Assembly: GCA_017550765.1 (NCBI GenBank) | Contig: JAFZOC010000082.1 | Span: 1-11,443, forward strand | DNA: 11,443 nucleotides | Origin: Oscillospiraceae bacterium | GTDB lineage: Bacteria; Bacillota_A; Clostridia; Oscillospirales; Oscillospiraceae | Direction: 5' to 3' | Shown here: positions 5,759 to 11,443 of the stretch, one piece after another | Layout of the letters: every line of letters starts with the position of its first letter | How positions within the stretch are numbered: the stretch's first letter is position 1 | Position numbers and translations under genes: made by a program | The notes under the pieces: generated by a model | Told to the model about the DNA's origin: nothing | Databases searched by the model: none | The model's input: only the letters and a program-made list of their open reading frames with translations

Positions 5759-7015
5759 TCAGGGCAGCACCGGCAGGCCCGTGAGCCAGCGGCGCATCAT
5801 GTCGTAGAGGTGGTTGCCCGCCATGCGGCGGATGAAGCTGCGGGTGCGGAAAGAGCCCAGGTGCAGCTCGCGCACGAAGGTCTCCCCCTCCACGGCCATG
5901 GACACGAACACCGTGCCCACCTCGTGGACGCCGTCCCCGTCGGGCCCGGCCAGGCCCGTGACGCCCAGGCCGATGTCCGCCCCGGTGACGGCGCGGACGC
6001 GCTCCGCCATGAGCCGGGCCACCGGCTCGCTGACGGCGCCCTCCCGCTCGATCAGCTCCCGGTCGATCCCCAGGAGCCGAGCCTTCACCTCGTTGGTGTA
6101 GGTCACGCAGCCCCCGGCGAAGACGGCGCTGGCGCCGGGGATCTCGGTGATGCGCCGGGCCACGTCGCCGCCGGTGCAGCTCTCGGCGGCGGCAAAGGTC
6201 AGGCCCCGCTCCTTCAGCAGCGGCAGCACCGCCTCTTCGATGCTCTCCACATCCATGCCGTAGACGTAGTCACCCAGGCGCTCTTTCACGTGGGCGATCA
6301 CCGGGGCGATCAGGGCCTCGGCCTCCGCCTCGCTCCTGGCCTTGGCGGTGACCTGCAGCAGGCAGTCGCACTCCTTGGCATAGGGCGCCATGCTGGGATC
6401 CGTCATGGCGTTCATCTCCTCGGCGAAGATCTGGTCCACGGCGCTCTCGCCCAGACCGAAGATCCGCACCGAGTGGGAGACGATCTGCTCCTCCGACAGC
6501 CTTCTCAGGTACGGGACCGCGTACTCCCGGAACATGGGCACGCACTCGTTGGGCGGGCCGGGCAGCATGAGGACGATCTTGCCCTGGGCCTCGAAGGCGC
6601 AGCCGGGGGCCGTGCCCCAGCGGTTGTGGAACACGGTGCAGCCCTCCGGCAGCAGGGCCTGGCTGTAGTTGTTGGGCGTGAAGTCCTTGCCGGTGCGGAT
6701 GTACTCGTAGAGCCCTTCCCGCTCGGCGGCGTCCTCCACCAGCGCGAGGCCGAAGCTCTCGGCCAGGACCTGTTTGGTCAGGTCGTCGCAGGTGGGGCCC
6801 AGGCCGCCGGTGGTGACGATCAGATCGGCGCGGCCCTTGGCGATGCGCACACAGTCCGCCAGCCGCCCGGCGTTGTCCCCCACCACCGTGTGCCAGCGCA
6901 CGTCGATCCCGATCTTCGATAGCAGCTCGGAAACGTCCCGGGCGTCGGTATTGGTGACGTGGCCCAGCAGCAGCTCCGTGCCCACGGAGATGATCTCAGT
7001 CTGCAGTCCTCTCAT
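5759..7015 (-). CDS. cinA: CinA-family protein (molybdopterin-binding-like domain plus NMN amidohydrolase domain)
   Basis: A two-domain protein of 418 residues, the usual length for the family. The N-terminal domain (about 4-170) has the MoaB/MogA-like fold signature: SVGTELLLG, TGGLGPTCDDLT (69-80) and LPGPPNE (151-157). The C-terminal domain (about 255-415) is PncC-like, with AAESCTGG carrying the nucleophile Ser279 and VTGLAGPDGDG near 352-362. CinA proteins deamidate nicotinamide mononucleotide in NAD recycling, and some also hydrolyse ADP-ribose; the link to competence comes from species where it is co-expressed with recA (family knowledge). The start is fixed by the ATGA overlap with the thiI stop codon and an AGGGGA site 4 bases upstream. 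It is the last gene of its operon. recA is not seen in the window. Confidence 0.93.
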   Translation of the reverse strand: MRGLQTEIISVGTELLLGHVTNTDARDVSELLSKIGIDVRWHTVVGDNAGRLADCVRIAKGRADLIVTTGGLGPTCDDLTKQVLAESFGLALVEDAAEREGLYEYIRTGKDFTPNNYSQALLPEGCTVFHNRWGTAPGCAFEAQGKIVLMLPGPPNECVPMFREYAVPYLRRLSEEQIVSHSVRIFGLGESAVDQIFAEEMNAMTDPSMAPYAKECDCLLQVTAKARSEAEAEALIAPVIAHVKERLGDYVYGMDVESIEEAVLPLLKERGLTFAAAESCTGGDVARRITEIPGASAVFAGGCVTYTNEVKARLLGIDRELIEREGAVSEPVARLMAERVRAVTGADIGLGVTGLAGPDGDGVHEVGTVFVSMAVEGETFVRELHLGSFRTRSFIRRMAGNHLYDMMRRWLTGLPVLP

Positions 7016-8202
7016 AGCGTCCCCTGTTCCTCCGGATCCAGCCAGATCCGCTCGATGCCCTGCAGGGCCTCTTCCACCAGGGGCTCCACGTCCAGGGCGC
7101 TCTCGGCGGCCTCCACCTCGGCCACCGTGGGCCGGGTCCTGGGATGCCGGGGCGTGAAGACGGTGCAGCAGTCCTCGTAGGGCAGGATGGAGGTGTCGAA
7201 AGTGCCGATCTTGCGGGACATCTGCACGATCTCCTCCTTGTCCATGCCGATCAGAGGCTGCAGGACCGGCAGCGACAGCACCGCCTGGGTGGAGGCCATG
7301 GCCTCCATGGTCTGGCTGGCCACCTGGCCCAGGTTCTCGCCGGTGACGATGGCCCTGGCCCCGTTGCTGAGGGCGATCCGCTCCGCGATGCGCATCATGA
7401 AGCGGCGCATGATAAGAGTGAAGTACTCCTCCGGGCATTTGTCCCGGATCTCCTCCTGGATGTGGGTGAAGGGCACCACTTCCAGCGCCATCTTGCCGCA
7501 CCAGGCCGTGAGGAGCCGCGTCAGTTCGATGACCTTCTCCTTGGCCTGCTGGGAGGTATAGGGGAAGGAGAAGAAGTGCACCGGGATCAGGCGCACGCCG
7601 CGTTTGGCGATCATGTAAGTGGACACCGGGCTGTCGATGCCGCCGGAGAGCAGCGTCACCGCCACGCCGTTGGATCCCACGGGCATGCCGCCGGCGCCGC
7701 TGATCGGCTGGGCGTGTACATAGGCCGCCAGGTCCCGGATCTCCAAGTTCACGATCAGCTCGGGCTCGTGGACGTCCACCTTGCAATCGGGGTAGGCCTC
7801 GGCCAGTTCGCCGCCCACATACTGGCTGAGCTGGATGGAGGTCATGGGGAAGCTCTTGTCGCTGCGCTTGGACTCCACCTTGAAGCTCCTGGCCCGGCGC
7901 ATGTCGTCCCGAAGGTATTCGATCGCCAGACGGGCGATGGCGTCCTTGTCTTTCTCGCAGGCGGCGGCCCGGCTGATCTTCACCACGCCGAAGACCTTCT
8001 GCACCGCCTCGAAGGCGGCGTCCATATCCGCGCCGTCCTCCAGGGCCTCCACGTAGACCGTGGACTGCATACAGGTCACCCGGAACTTGCCGATGGGCAC
8101 CAGCCGGCGGCGGATGTTCCCCATGAGCTTCTGCTCGAAGCCCTTGCGGTTGAGGCCTTTGAGGACGATCTCGCCCAGTTTCAGTAGGATGATGTCGTTC
8201 AT
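7012..8202 (-). CDS. thiI: tRNA 4-thiouridine sulfurtransferase ThiI (no rhodanese domain)
   Basis: Adenylates and thiolates uridine 8 of tRNA, and in some species helps make the thiazole of thiamine (family knowledge). The protein has 396 residues. An N-terminal ferredoxin-like part begins ILLKLGEIVLKGLNRKGFE, followed by a THUMP domain (about 60-165) and a PP-loop ATP pyrophosphatase domain with SGGIDSP (186-192). A Cys pair in LPYEDCCTVF (345-346) lies in the region of the active-site Cys known from E. coli. The C-terminal rhodanese domain of the E. coli protein is absent, as is usual in Bacillota, where sulfur comes directly from a cysteine desulfurase. No desulfurase gene is adjacent; the upstream neighbour is an acyltransferase. 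AAAGGAAA lies about 9 bases before the ATG. The gene overlaps cinA by 4 bases. Confidence 0.95.
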   Translation of the reverse strand: MNDIILLKLGEIVLKGLNRKGFEQKLMGNIRRRLVPIGKFRVTCMQSTVYVEALEDGADMDAAFEAVQKVFGVVKISRAAACEKDKDAIARLAIEYLRDDMRRARSFKVESKRSDKSFPMTSIQLSQYVGGELAEAYPDCKVDVHEPELIVNLEIRDLAAYVHAQPISGAGGMPVGSNGVAVTLLSGGIDSPVSTYMIAKRGVRLIPVHFFSFPYTSQQAKEKVIELTRLLTAWCGKMALEVVPFTHIQEEIRDKCPEEYFTLIMRRFMMRIAERIALSNGARAIVTGENLGQVASQTMEAMASTQAVLSLPVLQPLIGMDKEEIVQMSRKIGTFDTSILPYEDCCTVFTPRHPRTRPTVAEVEAAESALDVEPLVEEALQGIERIWLDPEEQGTL

Positions 8203-8259
8203 TGTGCTGTTTCCTTTTCTATCAGGATCTCAGCGCCTGGAGCGGCGCCGGGAGGGGTA

Positions 8260-9309
8260 TCAGACGATGGTCCTGCGGGCCAGGGGGATCTGGCGCAGCA
8301 GCGCCGTCATAGCGGCGGAGAGCGCGAAGACCAGTGCCGCGATCAGGGGCACCGACACCAGGGTCGGCAGGCTAAGGGGACCCAGGCCGCAGAAGCGGCG
8401 GAGGAAGTCGATGAAGAGCTCATGGATCAGATAGATCCCGAAACTGCAGCCGGAAAGGAGACGCAGCAGCCGCGGCAGGGGCCGCTCCCCGATCTGCCGA
8501 AGGAGCACGAAGACGGCCGCGCTCTGCAGCGCCACACAGGGAGAGAAATAGTCGTAGAGCCAGATCCGGCACTCTCCTGCGCGGGCAGAGCCGATCCCGG
8601 AGACGGCGATCGCCGCCGCCGTCGCCAGGGCAGCCAGGGCGTAGAGCCAGCGGCGGGCCGTCTTGGGCAGCTCAAAGCGGTGCAGGAGGCTGCCCAGGAC
8701 GAAGTATCCGGTGTAGCCGAGGGGCAGATAGAGCTCCAGCCTGTTGAACTGTCCCCGCAGGGGCCCCGTCCCGGGGATCTGCGCCAGGACCGGCACCAGC
8801 ACGGCAAAGACGGCGGCCAGAGCTACGAAGGAGCGGGCGGCGGTCCTGTCCCGGGCCACCGGGCGCAGGACCGGTACCGTCAGATAGAGCCCGATCAGCA
8901 TCGGCAGATACCACAGGTGTACATGCCCCTGGAGGAAGTAGTCCCAGATCTCCCGGAGGCTCCCCCGCAGATAGATCCCCACGTAGGCGACGGCATAGAG
9001 CGCCGACCAGAAGACCAGCGCCAGCAAGATCCGCAGGATGTACTTGCCGAAGAGCTTTTTCAGCGGGAGCTCCCGCTCCGGGTCCAGGAACAGCGCCCCG
9101 CTGATCATCACGAAGACCGGCACCGCCCAGTGGGACAGGCCCTCGTACATGCTCAGGAACTGCCAGTCGGCCGTCGCGGTGGCCGGGACGGTGAAGTCCT
9201 TGGAGGCGGTGTGGATGAACACCACGGCCAGAGCCGCAAGGACCCGCAGCCGGTGCAGATAGGCATGTTCCTTCCGCTCCGCCGGCACGCTGTCCCGCTG
9301 CTCGTCCAT
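8260..9309 (-). CDS. Acyltransferase-3 family integral membrane protein
   Basis: A 349-residue multi-pass membrane protein with about ten hydrophobic segments and no extra soluble domain. Family marks are the first helix LRVLAALAVVFIHTAS with the conserved His33, VPVFVMISGALFLDPERELPLKKLF (64-88), HLWYLP (131-136) and the late helix CSFGIYLIHELF. Members such as OatA, WecH and NolX-like enzymes transfer acetyl or other acyl groups onto cell-surface glycans; the acceptor here cannot be told. It lacks the SGNH domain that some members carry. GGGGAGAGG lies just before the ATG. It sits 42 bases after the unknown gene and 57 bases before thiI, and no clear terminator was seen in either gap, so co-transcription is likely. 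It has no obvious functional tie to its neighbours. Confidence 0.88.
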   Translation of the reverse strand: MDEQRDSVPAERKEHAYLHRLRVLAALAVVFIHTASKDFTVPATATADWQFLSMYEGLSHWAVPVFVMISGALFLDPERELPLKKLFGKYILRILLALVFWSALYAVAYVGIYLRGSLREIWDYFLQGHVHLWYLPMLIGLYLTVPVLRPVARDRTAARSFVALAAVFAVLVPVLAQIPGTGPLRGQFNRLELYLPLGYTGYFVLGSLLHRFELPKTARRWLYALAALATAAAIAVSGIGSARAGECRIWLYDYFSPCVALQSAAVFVLLRQIGERPLPRLLRLLSGCSFGIYLIHELFIDFLRRFCGLGPLSLPTLVSVPLIAALVFALSAAMTALLRQIPLARRTIV

Positions 9310-9351
9310 GGTCCTCTCCCCTTTCCTCTGTCTCTGTCCTGTGAACGTCGC

Positions 9352-9849
9352 TCACTTCACGCCCAAGATCGTGAAGAAATAGCCTTCCACGATCTGCTTG
9401 GGCTCGTATGTGCCGGGGGCCGGCTCCTTCGCCCGCTGCCAGAGCTTCCGCGTGAGCAGCTCGATCGCGCGCCGGCGGTCGATCCGCTCCATCTCGTCCG
9501 ATGTAGAGCCGACCCGCGCGTCCCGCTTGTAGAGCGCGCCGCCGGGGGCCACATAGAGCTCGATCTGCCGCCAGGCGATCCCGTTGTCCTCGCGCGTCAT
9601 CACGGAGCCGATCTGCCAGCCGCTGCGGCGCAGATGGAAGTAGCTCAGCTCCTCCCTGTGGATGGGCTTCCCCATCCGTCGCGCCACCTGGGGGAACTCC
9701 GCCAGCGCCTGTTCCATCTCAGGGGCCACAGCCTTCGCAAAGGCAGCGTAGGATCGTTCGGCGGCGATCCGATCCGCCCGTTCCCGGCTCTCCTTCTCGC
9801 GGTCAGCCTGGAGCTGCCCTTGGATCTTCTTTTCGTCAAAAAAGCTCAT
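9352..9849 (-). CDS. Unrecognised 165-residue charged protein
   Basis: I do not recognise a family. The protein is probably cytoplasmic: there is no signal peptide or membrane segment. Residues 1-45 are rich in Glu, Arg, Lys and Ala and probably helical or coiled-coil (KKIQGQLQADREKESRERAD). The middle part (about 65-115) has alternating polar and aromatic residues (YFHLRRSGWQIGSV, WRQIELYVAPGGALY) suggesting a small beta sheet, and a basic helix follows (about 122-142). The C-terminus ends GYFFTILGVK. A true gene is supported by AGGAG 6 bases before the ATG, in-operon position 55 bases after comM and 42 bases before the acyltransferase gene, and normal codon use with G/C at third positions. 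A role with ComM or the acyltransferase would be guesswork. Confidence 0.75.
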   Translation of the reverse strand: MSFFDEKKIQGQLQADREKESRERADRIAAERSYAAFAKAVAPEMEQALAEFPQVARRMGKPIHREELSYFHLRRSGWQIGSVMTREDNGIAWRQIELYVAPGGALYKRDARVGSTSDEMERIDRRRAIELLTRKLWQRAKEPAPGTYEPKQIVEGYFFTILGVK

Positions 9850-9904
9850 CTGGATCTCCTCTGTGTCACATCTCTATCCGGAGCGGTCTTCTGTGTGCGG
9901 TCGG

Positions 9905-11422
9905 TCAGCCTTCCTGCAGCTCGAAGCTGCGGAACTGGACCGCCTCGGCGATGTGCTCCGGCGCGATAGCATCGCACCCGGCCAGGTCCGCGATGGTGCG
10001 GGCCACCCGGAGGATGCGGTCGTAGCTCCGGGCGGAGAGGCCCAGGGCGTCGAAGGCGTCTTTCATCAGCTTGTCGCTGGCCGCGTCCAGGGCGCAGTGC
10101 TCTCGCAGGGCCTTGGCGTCCATGTGGGCGTTGCAGGCTGCGCCGTCGTCCCCGAAACGCCGGCGCTGGATGGCCCGGGCGGCGTCCACCCTCGCCTTGA
10201 TCGCGGCGGATGGCTCCGCTGGGCTGCGGCGCTTCAGTTCGTCATACTCCAGCGCCGGGACCTCCACGATCAGGTCGATCCGGTCCAGCAGCGGGCCGGA
10301 GATCCGGCTCTGATAGCGGCGCACGTCCAGCAGGCTGCAGTGGCAGCGTCCTGAGGGATGCCCGTACCAGCCGCACTTGCAGGGGTTCATGGCGCAGACC
10401 AGCATGAAGCGGCTGGGGAAGGTCACGGAGCCGGCGGCGCGGGAGACGGTCACTTCCCCGTCCTCCAGAGGCTGGCGCATGACCTCCAGCACGTCGGAGC
10501 GGAACTCCGGCAGTTCGTCCAAAAACAGCACCCCGTTGTGGGCGATGCTGAGCTGGCCGGGCCGGGGGATGCTCCCGCCGCCCGCCAGGCCCGCCATGGA
10601 GACGGTGTGGTGGGGCGAGCAGAAGGGCCGCGTGGCCACGATCGGGCTCTTGCGGCTGGTGAGGCCGGCCACGGACCAGATCTCCGTGGACTGGATCATC
10701 TCCTCCCGGCTCATGTCCGGCAGGATCGAGGGCAGGCGCTTGGCCATCATGGACTTGCCCGCGCCCGGGGGGCCCACCAGCAGCAGGTTGTGCCCGCCGG
10801 CAGCGGCGATCTCCATGGCCCGCTTCGCGCTCTCCTGGCCCTTCACGTCCGCGACGTCCGGGTCCCCGCCGGGAGGCGGCCCGGGGACGGGCGGCGCGGC
10901 GGGGGCGATGCTCTCCTCCCCTTTCAGGTGGCGCAGGAGCTGTCCCACGGTCTCCACCGGGTAGACGGAGATCTCGTCGGCAAAGGCGGCCTCCGCCGCG
11001 TTCTCCGCCGGGACGAACAGGGTCCGGATGCCCTCCCGCTGGGCTGCGATGGCCATGGGGAGCGCGCCGGCGATCGGGCGCAGGTCTCCCCGCAGGGAGA
11101 GCTCGCCCAGGAAGGCGCAGTCCTCCCCCGGCAGCCTGATCTCCCCTTGCGCGGCCAGGATGCCCACCAGCATGGGCAGATCGTAGAGCGTGCCCGCTTT
11201 CCGCTTGTCCGCCGGTGCCAGGTTCACTGTCATGCGGCTCACCGGGAAGCGGAAGCCGTTGTTCTTCACCGCGGCGCGGACCCGCTCCCGGGACTCCTTC
11301 ACCGCCGCGTCCGGCAATCCCACGATGTCGAAAGCCGGCAGACCGTTGGAGATGTCCACCTCCACGGTGACGCCGTAGCCGCCGACGCCGCTGACGCCCA
11401 GACTGTTGACTCGTGCAAACAT
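9905..11422 (-). CDS. comM: YifB/ComM-family Mg-chelatase-like AAA+ ATPase
   Basis: Related to ComM, a hexameric branch-migration helicase that extends heteroduplex during natural transformation in Gram-negative bacteria (family knowledge); in Clostridia the role is less studied. From the chosen start it has 505 residues, the usual size. An N-terminal ChlI/Lon-protease-like domain (about 15-120: FDIVGLPDAAVKESRERVRAA, NLAPADKRKAGTLYDLP) is joined by a Pro-rich linker (173-187) to the AAA+ core. The core has Walker A GPPGAGKS (217-224), Walker B VLFLDE (298-303) and NPCKCGWYGHPSGRCHC, with four Cys (348, 350, 360, 362) typical of the family and probably metal-binding. A C-terminal Mg-chelatase domain follows. 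The start at 11422 gives the family N-terminus MFARVNS, with AAAGGG about 6 bases away; an ATG at 11435-11437 overlaps that site and is less likely. It is first in the visible operon; its promoter lies outside the window. Confidence 0.93.
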   Translation of the reverse strand: MFARVNSLGVSGVGGYGVTVEVDISNGLPAFDIVGLPDAAVKESRERVRAAVKNNGFRFPVSRMTVNLAPADKRKAGTLYDLPMLVGILAAQGEIRLPGEDCAFLGELSLRGDLRPIAGALPMAIAAQREGIRTLFVPAENAAEAAFADEISVYPVETVGQLLRHLKGEESIAPAAPPVPGPPPGGDPDVADVKGQESAKRAMEIAAAGGHNLLLVGPPGAGKSMMAKRLPSILPDMSREEMIQSTEIWSVAGLTSRKSPIVATRPFCSPHHTVSMAGLAGGGSIPRPGQLSIAHNGVLFLDELPEFRSDVLEVMRQPLEDGEVTVSRAAGSVTFPSRFMLVCAMNPCKCGWYGHPSGRCHCSLLDVRRYQSRISGPLLDRIDLIVEVPALEYDELKRRSPAEPSAAIKARVDAARAIQRRRFGDDGAACNAHMDAKALREHCALDAASDKLMKDAFDALGLSARSYDRILRVARTIADLAGCDAIAPEHIAEAVQFRSFELQEG

Positions 11423-11443
11423 GCGATGCCCTTTCATAACAGC

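Noticed and set aside
7016..7786. Minus-strand in-frame extension upstream of cinA (a fused 675-residue frame)
   Set aside because: The extra residues are thiI read in another frame. CinA starts at the ATGA junction at 7015 with its own ribosome binding site.
8203..8259. Possible terminator between the acyltransferase gene and thiI
   Set aside because: Only a 6-bp stem with a G-U pair (GGCGCC/GGCGCT) and no U-run, so it was not called.
5810..9969. Plus-strand open frames of 370, 347 and 515 codons opposite cinA, thiI and the acyltransferase gene
   Set aside because: These are the same antisense shadow effect; all the real families are read from the minus strand.

Overview
The window is G+C-rich bacterial chromosome in which every supported gene lies on the minus strand, so transcription runs from high to low coordinates. 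The gene set fits a high-GC member of the Clostridia, probably an Oscillospiraceae-like gut bacterium. It includes a YtrA-type GntR/ABC cassette, a rhodanese-less ThiI, a membrane-anchored HtrA with a long cytoplasmic tail, and strong AGGAGG-type ribosome binding sites. The taxonomic call is inference from gene families and base composition, not from a marker gene.

Layout in transcription order. (1) 11422 to 5759 is a five-gene run with short gaps: a ComM/YifB AAA+ ATPase, an unrecognised 165-residue protein, an acyltransferase-3 membrane protein, ThiI and CinA. ThiI and CinA overlap by an ATGA junction. (2) A compact control region at 5638-5752 holds two inverted repeats able to end the first operon, a consensus sigma-A promoter, and a palindromic operator over the transcription start. 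(3) 5615 to 2404 is a three-gene ABC operon (GntR repressor, ATPase, large permease) in which each gene overlaps the next. (4) A monocistronic htrA-type protease gene (2289 to 592) ends at a UUCG-capped hairpin. (5) A strong extended -10 promoter drives a flavin reductase-like gene that runs off the left edge.

How the genes work together. The GntR-ABC-permease set is a self-contained, probably autoregulated stress or envelope transporter; its substrate cannot be read from sequence. HtrA is an envelope quality-control protease. The first operon mixes DNA-uptake/recombination (ComM), tRNA thiolation (ThiI), NMN/nucleotide repair (CinA) and an envelope acyltransferase, so it looks like a housekeeping cluster rather than one pathway.

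No mobile element, CRISPR array, tRNA or rRNA was seen. No clearly new multi-gene system stands out. The most distinctive points are the promoter/operator architecture at 5638-5719, the large C-terminal soluble domain of the permease, the Ala/Pro-rich N-terminal tails of the ATPase and HtrA, and the unrecognised protein at 9352-9849. Four starts were moved downstream because of ribosome binding site position, promoter position or family N-terminus.
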